Shown piece after piece: positions 7,932 through 16,067 of a stretch of 64,000 nucleotides of DNA. The position numbers were made by a program, and so were the translations under genes. This DNA comes from Novosphingobium acidiphilum DSM 19966 (GTDB lineage: Bacteria > Pseudomonadota > Alphaproteobacteria > Sphingomonadales > Sphingomonadaceae). The notes beneath the pieces are model-generated. The model was not told the origin of the DNA and searched no databases. It saw nothing but the letters and a program-made list of their open reading frames with translations. The stretch covers positions 1 to 64,000 of the forward strand of contig NZ_AUBA01000018.1 in the NCBI RefSeq assembly GCF_000429005.1. Reading direction: 5' to 3'. Each line of letters opens with the position of its first letter. Positions within the stretch are counted from its first letter, which is position 1.

Positions 7932-9290
7932 ATGGCGCAGCCGCAGTTTGACTATGATCTGTTCGTGATCGGCGCCGGATCGGGCGGCGTGCGCGCCAGC
8001 CGCATTGCCGCCGGCCACGGTGCGAGCGTTGCCGTGGCCGAGGAATTCCGCATCGGCGGCACATGCGTCATTCGCGGCTGCGTGCCCAAGAAACTGCTGG
8101 TCTATGCATCGCAATTTGCCGACGATCTGGCGCATGCCGCCGATTATGGCTGGACCATCCAGGGCGCGCGGTTTGACTGGCCCACGCTGCGCGATGCGGT
8201 GGCGCGCGATGTCGATCGGCTGAACGCGGCCTATACCCGCACGCTCGACAGCAACAAGGTTGCGCATTTTCTCGACCGCGCCGAAATCACCGGGCCCAAC
8301 AGCGTGCGGCTGAAACAGTCGGGCCAGACCATCACCGCGAAAAACATCCTGATCGCCACCGGCGCCTGGCCGATGATGCCGCCGTTTGCAGGCGCCGAAC
8401 ACTGCATCACATCCAACGAGGTGTTTGGCCTGGACACCCTGCCGCAGCGCGTGGTGATTGCCGGGGCCGGCTATATCGCGATGGAATTTGCCGGCATTTT
8501 CAACGCGCTGGGCAGCACGGTGACCGTGGTCAACCGCAGCGATGCGATCCTGCGCGGATATGACATCGATTTGCGCGAACGCCTGCTGGCGATCACCCGC
8601 GCACGCGGCATCACCTATCGCTTCAACGCGCCGTTCGATCGCGTGGACAAGCACAGCGATGGCAGCCTGCGCGTGCACCTGCAGGACGGCGGCGAACCGA
8701 TCGATGCCGATGCGGTGCTGGTGGCAACCGGACGCACGCCCAACACCGCCGGGCTCGGGCTTGACCAGGTCGGCATCGCGCTGGGCGCGCGCGGTGAAAT
8801 CCCGGTCGATGCCGACGGGCGGACATCCTGCCCCAGCGTGTTTGCCGTGGGCGATGTGACCGACCGCGTGCAATTGACCCCGATCGCCATCCGCGAAGGG
8901 CAGGCCTTTGCCGATGGCCAGTTCGGCAAAAAGCACAGTGCGGTGTCGTATGACGCGATCCCCAGCGCGGTGTTTTCGCAGCCGCCGCTGGCCGCGGTGG
9001 GCCCGACCGAGGCCGAGGCGCGCGCCAGCCACGGCGATGTCAAAACCTACACCTCGGATTTCCGGCCGATGAAGAATATCTTCAGTCAGCGGATCGAACG
9101 CGGGTTCTACAAGCTGGTGGTGGATGGCGCGACCGATCGCGTGCTGGGCATTCACATGATCGGCCCCGACGCGCCCGAAATCCTGCAGGCGGCGGCGATT
9201 GCGGTAAAGGCGGGCCTGACCAAGGCCGATTTTGACGCGACCGTGGCGCTGCACCCGTCGATGGCGGAAGAGCTTGTGCTGATGCGCTGA
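7932..9290 (+). CDS. gor: Glutathione-disulfide reductase
   Basis: NADPH-dependent flavoenzyme that regenerates reduced glutathione. 452 residues from the ATG at 7932, chosen because AAGGG at 7921-7925 is well spaced; an ATG at 7926 is possible. The FAD Rossmann motif is IGAGSGGVRASR. The redox-active disulfide is C45/C50 in GGTCVIRGCVPKKL. The NAD(P) site is GAGYIAMEFAGIFNALGS, and the C-terminal catalytic histidine is in HPSMAEE (usually HPT). The RGCVPKKL form and the basic residue after GS (NRSDAILRGYD) favour NADPH and glutathione over lipoamide. Confidence 0.93.
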   Translation: MAQPQFDYDLFVIGAGSGGVRASRIAAGHGASVAVAEEFRIGGTCVIRGCVPKKLLVYASQFADDLAHAADYGWTIQGARFDWPTLRDAVARDVDRLNAAYTRTLDSNKVAHFLDRAEITGPNSVRLKQSGQTITAKNILIATGAWPMMPPFAGAEHCITSNEVFGLDTLPQRVVIAGAGYIAMEFAGIFNALGSTVTVVNRSDAILRGYDIDLRERLLAITRARGITYRFNAPFDRVDKHSDGSLRVHLQDGGEPIDADAVLVATGRTPNTAGLGLDQVGIALGARGEIPVDADGRTSCPSVFAVGDVTDRVQLTPIAIREGQAFADGQFGKKHSAVSYDAIPSAVFSQPPLAAVGPTEAEARASHGDVKTYTSDFRPMKNIFSQRIERGFYKLVVDGATDRVLGIHMIGPDAPEILQAAAIAVKAGLTKADFDATVALHPSMAEELVLMR

Positions 9291-9357
9291 TCCGGTTGCA
9301 TTGTGCAACCCGATCGCTACCCTTTGCAGCGACAAGACAAAACCTGCGGGGGACTTG

Positions 9358-10080
9358 ATGCAGATTGCGGGCAAAATGGTGCTGGTAACCGGTGGCACCG
9401 ACGGCATCGGACGACAGCTGGCGCTGCAATTGCTGGCGCGCGGTGCCGATGTGTGGATCACTGGGCGCGATCCCGAACGCCTGGCGCGCGCCCGGGCCGA
9501 GGGGATGGATGCCATCGCTGCCGATCTGACCGGGCCCGACGGGATCGAGGCGGTGCTGCGCGGATTGGCCGGTCGATCGCTCGACATCCTGATCAACAAT
9601 GCCGGGATGGGCACCGATCACGATTTCCGGATCGCCACCCCCGATGTGGCGGGTGATGATCGCACCTTGTGGCTGAACGTGCATGCCCCGATCCGGCTGA
9701 TCGTGGCATTGATGGCCACGCTGCAGACCCGGCCCGAGGCGATGATCGTCAATGTCACATCGGGCCTGGCGATTGCGCCCAGCGCGGGCGCGCCGGTCTA
9801 TTGCGCAACCAAGGCCGCGATGCGCAGCTATACCCAATCGTTGCGCGCGCAGATGAAGGGCACGCGCGTCCACGTGCTCGAGGCTTTGCCGCCACTGGTC
9901 GATACCGCGATGACATCGGGGCGCGGCGGGCGCAAACTGTCGGCGCAGGATTGCGCCGCGCAGATCGTGGCCGCGATCGAGGCCAGTGCCGATGAAGCCA
10001 ATGTCGGCATGGTGCGCATCCTGAAGGCGGTGAACCAGGTTGCGCCGTGGCTGGCGCGGCGAATCATGATCGGATTTTGA
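9358..10080 (+). CDS. SDR family oxidoreductase (DltE-like)
   Basis: 240 residues from the ATG at 9358, with a purine-rich GGGGGA ahead. It is a classical short-chain dehydrogenase with cofactor loop TGGTDGIGRQLA, the NNAG motif (INNAGMG) and the catalytic Y-x-x-x-K in YCATKAAMRSY. The overall pattern resembles the DltE/YciK-like clade; the substrate cannot be deduced. It sits 1 bp before another SDR gene, so the two probably form an operon. Confidence 0.85.
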   Translation: MQIAGKMVLVTGGTDGIGRQLALQLLARGADVWITGRDPERLARARAEGMDAIAADLTGPDGIEAVLRGLAGRSLDILINNAGMGTDHDFRIATPDVAGDDRTLWLNVHAPIRLIVALMATLQTRPEAMIVNVTSGLAIAPSAGAPVYCATKAAMRSYTQSLRAQMKGTRVHVLEALPPLVDTAMTSGRGGRKLSAQDCAAQIVAAIEASADEANVGMVRILKAVNQVAPWLARRIMIGF

Positions 10081-10081
10081 C

Positions 10082-11098
10082 ATGGCAGGCACGGTTCTGG
10101 TTACAGGCGGCAGCGGCTATATCGCCGGGTTCCTGATCAAACAGCTGCTGGAACAGGGCTGGCGCGTACACACCACCGTGCGCAACCCCGCGCGCGAAGC
10201 CGCCTTGCGCCCGTTGCTGGGCGGCGATGCCGATGCCTTGCGGTTCTTTACCGCCGACCTGATGCACGATGACGGCTGGGCCAAGGCGATGGCCGGGTGC
10301 AGCCACGTGGCGCACGTGGCATCGCCGTTCAGCACCAATGCCCCGCGCCACGAAGACGACCTGATCGTGCCCGCGCGCGAAGGCGTGCTGCGCGCGTTGC
10401 GCTTTGCCGGCGCCGCCGGGGTTACCCGGTTTGTCCAGACATCTTCGGTGGCGGCCATCGCCTATGGCCACGGCCGCGGCGTGCACCGCTTTACCGAGGC
10501 GGACTGGACCGATGTCAACGGCGCCGATGTCTATGCCTATGTCAAATCCAAGACGTTGGCCGAACGCGCCGCGCGCGACTGGATCGCGGGCCAGGGCGGG
10601 GCGATGGAATTCGTGTCGGTCAATCCCGCCGCGGTGCTGGGCCCGGTGTGGAGCGACGATTTCTCTGCCTCGATCGAAGTGGTGCGGCAATTGCTGGGCG
10701 GATTGCTGCCGGGATGCCCCGATCTGGGTTTCGGCATTGTCGATGTGCGCGATGTGGCCGATCTGCACGTGCGCGCGCTGACCGCGCATGGCATTGCGGG
10801 CGAACGCTTTATCGCGGCGGGCCCGTTCATGAAACTGATCGACGTGGCGCGCGTGCTGAAGGCGCAGATGCCGGCAGACGCGCGCAAGGTGCCCACCCGC
10901 ACATTGCCCGACTGGCTGGTGCGCGTGTCCGCGCTGTTCAACCCGATGATCCGCCAGATCACCGGCGAATTGGGCAATGTGCGCGATGCCGATGCCGGGC
11001 ACGCGTTGGCAATGCTGGGCTGGCAGACCCGGCCGGTGGAACAGTCGATCGTCGATTGCGCGCGCAGCCTGATCGAACGGGGTGTGGTGAAGGTTTAG
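10082..11098 (+). CDS. Extended SDR, dihydroflavonol-4-reductase / aldehyde reductase-like
   Basis: 338 residues. The N-terminal TGGSGYIAGFLIKQLLEQG is the NAD(P) loop of extended SDRs. VAHVASPF, the serine block VQTSSVAAI and YAYVKSKTLAER (Y-x-x-x-K) match the dihydroflavonol reductase/cinnamoyl-CoA reductase-like family found widely in bacteria as aldehyde or ketone reductases. A conserved VNPAAVLGP follows. The true substrate is unknown. Start ATG at 10082, one base after the preceding SDR stop. Confidence 0.85.
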   Translation: MAGTVLVTGGSGYIAGFLIKQLLEQGWRVHTTVRNPAREAALRPLLGGDADALRFFTADLMHDDGWAKAMAGCSHVAHVASPFSTNAPRHEDDLIVPAREGVLRALRFAGAAGVTRFVQTSSVAAIAYGHGRGVHRFTEADWTDVNGADVYAYVKSKTLAERAARDWIAGQGGAMEFVSVNPAAVLGPVWSDDFSASIEVVRQLLGGLLPGCPDLGFGIVDVRDVADLHVRALTAHGIAGERFIAAGPFMKLIDVARVLKAQMPADARKVPTRTLPDWLVRVSALFNPMIRQITGELGNVRDADAGHALAMLGWQTRPVEQSIVDCARSLIERGVVKV

Positions 11099-11135
11099 GT
11101 GGGCGGATCTGATCTCCTGCCCGTTTGACGCAGCG

Positions 11136-11170
11136 TGAGCGACCGAGATCGCCCTGATATCGGTCGTTCA
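11136..11170. repeat. Inverted repeat between convergent genes
   Basis: Arms TGAGCGACCGA (11136-11146) and TCGGTCGTTCA (11160-11170) pair with one mismatch around a 13-nt loop. It lies in the 205-bp gap between the SDR gene and the DUF190 gene, which converge here. It could be a bidirectional terminator without a U tract, or a repeat at the edge of the fluoride cassette. Confidence 0.4.
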
Positions 11171-11303
11171 GCGCTCATGGTGGTGGCGTCGAAACCTGAC
11201 TTAAATTTACACTGGTAGCAGTGCTGCCGAAAGACTGTGCCTGGGACAAAGCGGCCGATCCCGAAAACTATGATAAACGACGACCCTCGCCAAAACCGCG
11301 CGT

Positions 11304-11720
11304 TCATTCGACTTGTGCCGCAAGCTCCTCGGGCGCTGCATCCTCATGCCGCACACCGCCTGGGCCGATGCTCCAATGCTCAAGATGCTTGTAGACAATC
11401 ACTTTGTCGCCGAGCAGGCCGCCATGTGCCTCACAAAAGCGCTCCAGTTCATGACGCTGGCCGATCAGCTCAACACACATCGTAAGGTGCGGATTGGATA
11501 GTTCAGCACCATCCTCCATCACCGGTCCGTGGTTGCTGAACCCATAATGGGTATGATGGGCGACGGCGTTCATGATGCCGTCGCGCTTCGCCTCCACGAC
11601 CAACTGCCGGTATAGCGGCTTTCGAGTCCAGAAGCTGCGCGAGCCGTCGGTCGCCTTGTCCGATGGCTTCATATAGATGCGGATCATGCCGATCTCGCTG
11701 GGGGTGACCTTGTGAGACAT
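11304..11720 (-). CDS. DUF190 (PII-like) protein of the fluoride cassette
   Basis: 138 residues. The stretch MIRIYMKPSDKATDG and the late IVYKHLEHW match the DUF190 family, a PII-fold group often encoded next to fluoride channels (CrcB/Fluc) or CLC-type antiporters. Its biochemical role is not established to my knowledge. Here the ATG overlaps the stop of the CLC gene (TGATG), so the two are translationally coupled and both lie under the fluoride riboswitch at 13146-13209. This supports a regulatory or accessory role in fluoride export. Confidence 0.85.
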   Translation of the reverse strand: MSHKVTPSEIGMIRIYMKPSDKATDGSRSFWTRKPLYRQLVVEAKRDGIMNAVAHHTHYGFSNHGPVMEDGAELSNPHLTMCVELIGQRHELERFCEAHGGLLGDKVIVYKHLEHWSIGPGGVRHEDAAPEELAAQVE

Positions 11721-13117
11721 CAGTGCTCCTTCTTGTTGATGAAAACGCCATCCCCCCGGCGGGTCCGCCGCGAGGCACGCGCATCGCGCAGGGTAGCTCC
11801 ATGGGAATGGGCGCGTGTCGCTCGCTTCGAGACGGCGATACGCTGCGACAGGTAGATGCCGTTATGGCCCGAACAGATATAGGCGACGAAACAGGCCACT
11901 GCGATCGGAACGGCGTGGGTCGCACCGAACAGCTCGATACCCATGATCGTACAGGCGAGCGGCGTGTTGGCCGCGCCGGCGAATACGGCGACGAAACCAA
12001 GGCCAGCGAACAGATCGAGCGGTGCGCCGAGCAACCAGCCCAGCGCATTACCGAGCGCCGCCCCGATGAAGAATAGCGGCGTCACTTCCCCGCCCTTGAA
12101 GCCGGCGCTGAGGGTCACGATGGTAAAGACCATCTTGAACGCCCAGCTCCATGGATCGGCAGGGCCAGTGAAGAAGCCGGCGATGGTCGGGTCTCCAGGG
12201 ATGGCCGACCAAACGCCAAGCCCGAGATAGGCGCGTGTCCCAACAATCCAGACCAGCGCGATGACCAATATGCCGCCGAAGGCCGCCCGCAGAGGACTGT
12301 ACGGAATGCGCGTCTTCAGGAACCCGCCGAGCGCGTGATTCGCTTCGGCAAAGACTAGCCCCGCCAGGCCAAACGCCACGCCCGCTATGGCCGCCTTTGC
12401 GAGAATGAGCGGTTCGACAAGCATTGCGGCCGCGCCGCTGGCCATTGTACTGATGTGGTAGGGCGTGTGATGGATGCCCCAAGCGTGGCACGTCCAATCG
12501 CCGACCAACGCAGCAAGCAGACACGGTAAGATCCCGCTATATTCGATCCGGCCAACCGCTAGCACTTCGAGCGCAAACACGGTGCCAGCAAGCGGTGTGC
12601 CGAAAACGGCCCCGAAGCCAGCAGCGACCCCAGCCATCAACACGACGCGGATGCTGGGAGGATCAAGTTTGAACAACCGGGCCGCAGCGCTTGCAAGGCT
12701 GCCGCCGAGCTGTACCGCTGTGCCTTCGCGACCCGCCGATCCGCCAAACAGATGCGTAGCGATGGTCCCGATGAAGACCAACGGCGCCATTCGCAGGGGA
12801 ACGCCGCCCCCTGGCTCGTGGATTTGCTCGACGATTAGATTGTTGCCCGCTTCGACCGTTTTGCCAGTGAGATGGTAAAGCAGGGCAATTGCCGCTCCAC
12901 CTATCGGCAGAAGATAAAGAAGCCAGGGATAGTCGAATCGGGCCTGCGTTGCCGCGTCCAAGCTCCACAGGAATGCGGCACACAATGTGCCGATTAGCGC
13001 GGCCATGGGGACGAGGATCAACGTCCAGCGCATGGCTGACATGGCATGATCGTGCCGATCACGGAAGAAGGCCGCTACATTGAGTATACTGAACAGGTTA
13101 CGAAAAGTCGCGCGCAC
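11720..13117 (-). CDS. CLC-F type fluoride/proton antiporter
   Basis: 465 residues with 10 or more hydrophobic segments of the CLC fold. The usual chloride filter GSGIP is replaced by EAGNNLIVEQ (around residues 89-99), the form found in fluoride-specific CLCs. The gating-glutamate loop reads GGSAGREGTAVQLG (E131), and the second filter segment is GGEVTPLFFIGAALGN. These features place it in the CLC-F clade, which exports fluoride in exchange for protons. Starts at the GTG at 13117 with AAGGAGG five bases upstream. The C-terminus is rich in Arg/Lys. A fluoride riboswitch precedes the gene. The assignment to fluoride rather than chloride is from motifs and context. Confidence 0.9.
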   Translation of the reverse strand: MRATFRNLFSILNVAAFFRDRHDHAMSAMRWTLILVPMAALIGTLCAAFLWSLDAATQARFDYPWLLYLLPIGGAAIALLYHLTGKTVEAGNNLIVEQIHEPGGGVPLRMAPLVFIGTIATHLFGGSAGREGTAVQLGGSLASAAARLFKLDPPSIRVVLMAGVAAGFGAVFGTPLAGTVFALEVLAVGRIEYSGILPCLLAALVGDWTCHAWGIHHTPYHISTMASGAAAMLVEPLILAKAAIAGVAFGLAGLVFAEANHALGGFLKTRIPYSPLRAAFGGILVIALVWIVGTRAYLGLGVWSAIPGDPTIAGFFTGPADPWSWAFKMVFTIVTLSAGFKGGEVTPLFFIGAALGNALGWLLGAPLDLFAGLGFVAVFAGAANTPLACTIMGIELFGATHAVPIAVACFVAYICSGHNGIYLSQRIAVSKRATRAHSHGATLRDARASRRTRRGDGVFINKKEH

Positions 13118-13145
13118 AATTCCTCCTTGCTGCCTTGCGGCGCCA

Positions 13146-13209
13146 AGTAGGAATCATCGTCCCTTGCAAGGGCGGTTCGACCCGAAGGTCCGGTAGAAAT
13201 CCATTACCG
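13146..13209 (-). ncRNA. Fluoride riboswitch (crcB motif)
   Basis: Read on the minus strand, a hairpin GGTA-ATGGATTTC-TACC is followed by a small GACC-TTCG-GGTC stem, then AACCGCCC-TTGC-AAGGG, and finally GATGATTCCTAC. The AACCGCC stem and the GATGA-TTCCTAC tail are the conserved 3' core of the crcB/fluoride aptamer. The loop TGGATT can form most of the expected pseudoknot with ATTCC, with one U-U mismatch. The element ends 28 nt before the GTG of the CLC-F gene, just upstream of its RBS, which suits control of the RBS or early termination. Confidence 0.72.
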
Positions 13210-13217
13210 TTGTCCAC

Positions 13218-13246
13218 ACTATGATGGACGAAGGAAAAAAGATCAA
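13218..13246 (-). promoter_or_regulatory. Possible sigma-70 promoter of the fluoride operon
   Basis: On the minus strand TTGATC (13246-13241) and CATAGT (13223-13218) are separated by 17 nt. Transcription would start just ahead of the fluoride aptamer. The match to consensus is only moderate. Confidence 0.35.
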
Positions 13247-13367
13247 GGGATGCTGACGGGCGAGCTACCACCAGTCGGAGCGGCAGAATTTGGCGTGGGC
13301 TGACATTCCCGCAGCCGCACCCGAACGGCGTATTTTGGTCGCGATCTGCCTCTGGCGCCAAACCGAG

Positions 13368-13412
13368 GGAACGGCAGCTTGAGGTCGTTTGGGTTTCCTA
13401 ACCTGCCGTTCC
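13368..13412. repeat. Perfect 10-bp inverted repeat upstream of the fluoride unit
   Basis: GGAACGGCAG (13368-13377) and CTGCCGTTCC (13403-13412) are perfectly complementary across 25 nt. The rest of 13247-13481 contains no gene I can support; short frames there show no family features. The repeat may be a hairpin terminator or a repeat bordering an acquired segment. Confidence 0.45.
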
Positions 13413-13481
13413 GGATCGTCCCCATGCCAGCCCTTTCACCATGCTCCTGTTGTCAATTGACAGGCACATGTCCCGCCACGC

Positions 13482-14237
13482 CTAAATCCCCGCATACCAC
13501 TGATAATCGTGGTTATCCTCCCAATACCCGCCTTTGCCGCCGTACAGCCCGTTCAGGCTGTCGACTGCCTGCACGCGCATCACGTATTTGGCCTGTTTGT
13601 AGCCCAGTTGGCGCTCGACGCGCAGGCGTAGCGGTGCGCCGTGGCCGATTGACAGGGGGGTGCGGTTCATCGTGTGGGCCAGGATTGTCTGGGGGTGGAA
13701 CGCGTCGACCAGGTCGATGCTTTCGTAATAGGGTTTGCCCGACAGCGTGTCGGCGCAGTGAAACACGATATAGCGTGCGCGGGTCGACAGGCCGGCGTGG
13801 CGCAGCAGCAGGCCCAGCGGCACCCCAGTCCATTCGCCGATCGCGCTCCAGCCTTCGACGCAATCGTGCCGCGTGATCTGCGTGCGCGACGGCGCGGCGC
13901 GCAACGCGGGCAACGACAGGGTCATCGGCTGTGCCACCAGCCCGTCGACCACCAGGCGCCAGTCGGCAAAGCCGTTCAGTGTGTGGCGGGTATAGTCATC
14001 GGCCAAAGGCCGGGTTGAACCGTTGACACGGAACACCGGCGACAGATCGGCGCGGGTGAATTCGGGTGCCAGCGCCTGCCGATCGGCCACGAGCAGGCGC
14101 TGCGCGCTGCGTGTGGCCGTTTCGCCCAGCGAAAGCACGTTGCGCACTTGCGGCGCGGCGGTGATCCGGTCGCATCCCGCCAGCAGCAGGCTGCCGCTGC
14201 CGATCAGCAGATTGCGGCGGGTGACAATCGCGCTCAT
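13482..14237 (-). CDS. Molybdopterin-dependent oxidoreductase, sulfite-oxidase fold (MsrP/YedY-like), Tat lipoprotein
   Basis: 251 residues from the ATG at 14237. The N-terminus combines a twin arginine (VTRRNLL) with a lipobox LLAGC, so export by Tat and lipid anchoring are likely. The core HDCVEGWSAIGEWTGVPL holds the cysteine that ligates molybdenum in the sulfite-oxidase family, followed by GHGAPLRLRVERQLGYKQAKY, cut here at its conserved part. Its start overlaps the end of the cytochrome b561-like gene (ATGA), so the membrane cytochrome is its probable electron partner, like MsrP-MsrQ in logic but with a different cytochrome. The substrate is unknown; sulfoxide or methionine-sulfoxide repair is possible. 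Confidence 0.85.
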   Translation of the reverse strand: MSAIVTRRNLLIGSGSLLLAGCDRITAAPQVRNVLSLGETATRSAQRLLVADRQALAPEFTRADLSPVFRVNGSTRPLADDYTRHTLNGFADWRLVVDGLVAQPMTLSLPALRAAPSRTQITRHDCVEGWSAIGEWTGVPLGLLLRHAGLSTRARYIVFHCADTLSGKPYYESIDLVDAFHPQTILAHTMNRTPLSIGHGAPLRLRVERQLGYKQAKYVMRVQAVDSLNGLYGGKGGYWEDNHDYQWYAGI

Positions 14238-15043
14238 GCCGCGTCCTCCGCGCCGGGGCGTTCGGGGGGCATGCGGTACCACCCGGTGATCATCGAACGC
14301 AGTTCGTTGAACGGCCCGGCCAGAATGACCATCGCCAGATGCACCACGATAAACAGCGCCAGGCCCGCCGCGCAGATGAAATGCACCGACCGCGCCGATT
14401 GCCGCCCGTCAAACAGCGTCAACAGCCACGGCCACGCCGCATCCATCGCCGGCGACATCGCCAGTCCCGACAGGATCATCGCCGGTATGCCAAGCCCCAG
14501 CACGCCCAGATAGGCCAGTTTCTGCAACGGGTTGTAATGCCGCGCCGCTTCGCCCCGGGGCAGGCGCAGCCGGGCATGATCCTTGATATCCTGCCACAGA
14601 TGCGCCGGTTTCATCTCTTCATATGTCAACAAAAGATCACGCCACAGGTGTCTGGAAACAATCGCATAAAGGGCAAAGATCAGCCATCCCGCCGCCAGCA
14701 CCCAGGCAAAGGCAAAATGCCATTCGCGCGCGATCGCCAGGCCGTAATGGGTGGGGATTGTCACCAGCGGGGGAAACGCCTCGTCGGTGCCCATGGCATA
14801 GCCCAGCACGCCGGTGGTGGGGATCGTGATCCCGGCCACGGTCAGGTATCCGCTGGTGCCGTGGTTGCCGATTTCCAGCCAGGCATGATCGGGATTGGCG
14901 CCAAACGCCCCCCAATACAGCCGGGGGTGCGCGTTGAAAATCATCATCCCGCTCATCAACATGACAAACAGCGCACAGGCGTTGGTCCAATGCCACAGGC
15001 GGATGGGCAGACGCGTGCGATAGATCAGGGCAGGCTTTGGCAT
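14234..15043 (-). CDS. Cytochrome b561-like (Ni/Fe-hydrogenase b-type) membrane protein
   Basis: 269 residues from the ATG at 15043; a GTG at 15103 just after crtB would add a poorly conserved 20-residue leader. It starts with YRTRLPIRLWHWTNAC, where the histidine is a typical heme b ligand at the beginning of TM1. Four or five TM segments follow, with further histidines (HYGLAIAREWHFAF, FICAAGLALFIVVHLAM). It probably passes electrons between quinone and the adjoining molybdoenzyme. It follows crtB closely on the same strand. Confidence 0.85.
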   Translation of the reverse strand: MPKPALIYRTRLPIRLWHWTNACALFVMLMSGMMIFNAHPRLYWGAFGANPDHAWLEIGNHGTSGYLTVAGITIPTTGVLGYAMGTDEAFPPLVTIPTHYGLAIAREWHFAFAWVLAAGWLIFALYAIVSRHLWRDLLLTYEEMKPAHLWQDIKDHARLRLPRGEAARHYNPLQKLAYLGVLGLGIPAMILSGLAMSPAMDAAWPWLLTLFDGRQSARSVHFICAAGLALFIVVHLAMVILAGPFNELRSMITGWYRMPPERPGAEDAA

Positions 15044-15107
15044 CGCGGGCGCTTTCACGACAGGGTTGGCGGCATCATTCCCTATTTCGCGCCACCGCGC
15101 CACCCGG

Positions 15108-16061
15108 TTACACCGGCGAATGCCGCAAACTGGCGTATGTCACGCGGCGTTGCGCCGCCAGATCGCGCTGCTGTGCCGTAACGGGCAACGTGGTCTGGAT
15201 CAGCGCGCGCACGATCCACCACAGTTTGCGCCCGTTACTGACGACGGTCCGGCTGTCCCACGCCGATGTTCCGCGCGCCTCGACCAGCCGGGCGATATCG
15301 CCATAGATGCCCGCGGCCGACAGGATGGCCCATCGCTGCCGCAGTTTCAGCCGTTGCGCGCCGATCCGGGCCGACGCTTCGTGCGCCGCGGCCAGGTGGC
15401 ACAACCGCTGCGCCAGCCCGGCCAGCGCGTTACGGTAACGCGGGCGCAATTCCTCGCCCGGGGGAATATCGGCCTCGGCCAGCCATTCGGACGGCACATA
15501 GCAGCGCTGCGCCGCGTGGTCTTCGGACAAGTCGCGCGCGATATTGGCCAATTGAAACGCCAGCCCCAGATCGCAGGCGCGTTCAAGCGAGGCCTCGTCA
15601 TCGGGATCGACCCCCATCACCACCGCCATCATCACGCCCACCGCGCCCGCAACATGCCAGCAATACCGCATCAGATCGCGTTCGCTGCGCGGGTGCCATT
15701 CGCGCGCATCGAGCGCAAAGCCGCCGATCACCGCATCGGCCATCGCCTGCGTCAGCCCGGTTTCGGCCGCCACCACGCCCAGGCAATCGAACGCGGGATC
15801 GCCCGCATCGTGCCCTTGCAGCGCCAGCGTGGTCATCGCGCGGACTTGTTCCAGGCGCAACGTAACGGCGGTCTGATCGCCCAACGCGCCGCCCAGATCC
15901 TGTCCGTCGATCAGATCATCGCACCGCCGGCACCAGGCATAGAGCAGCCACACGCGTTCGCGCGTGGTGCGGTCGAACAGGCGGCTGGCCGCGGCAAAGC
16001 TTTTCGATCCTTTGCCGATCATGTCTGCGGCAAGCGTAACGAGATGATCGCGCCGATCCAT
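15108..16061 (-). CDS. crtB: Phytoene synthase
   Basis: Condenses two geranylgeranyl diphosphates to phytoene, the first committed step of C40 carotenoids. 317 residues. The aspartate-rich sites are CRRCDDLIDGQD and LANIARDLSEDHAAQRCYVP, the latter being the usual second DxxxD motif. SKSFAAASRLF and WLLYAWCR near the N-terminus match the family. It is the third crt gene of the cluster, separated from crtI by the LOG-family gene. Confidence 0.96.
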   Translation of the reverse strand: MDRRDHLVTLAADMIGKGSKSFAAASRLFDRTTRERVWLLYAWCRRCDDLIDGQDLGGALGDQTAVTLRLEQVRAMTTLALQGHDAGDPAFDCLGVVAAETGLTQAMADAVIGGFALDAREWHPRSERDLMRYCWHVAGAVGVMMAVVMGVDPDDEASLERACDLGLAFQLANIARDLSEDHAAQRCYVPSEWLAEADIPPGEELRPRYRNALAGLAQRLCHLAAAHEASARIGAQRLKLRQRWAILSAAGIYGDIARLVEARGTSAWDSRTVVSNGRKLWWIVRALIQTTLPVTAQQRDLAAQRRVTYASLRHSPV

Positions 16062-16067
16062 GATACG

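Noticed and set aside
13243..13425. A 60-residue minus-strand frame upstream of the fluoride riboswitch
   Set aside because: Biased Arg/Pro/Gly composition, no RBS, no family features, and it overlaps a large inverted repeat.
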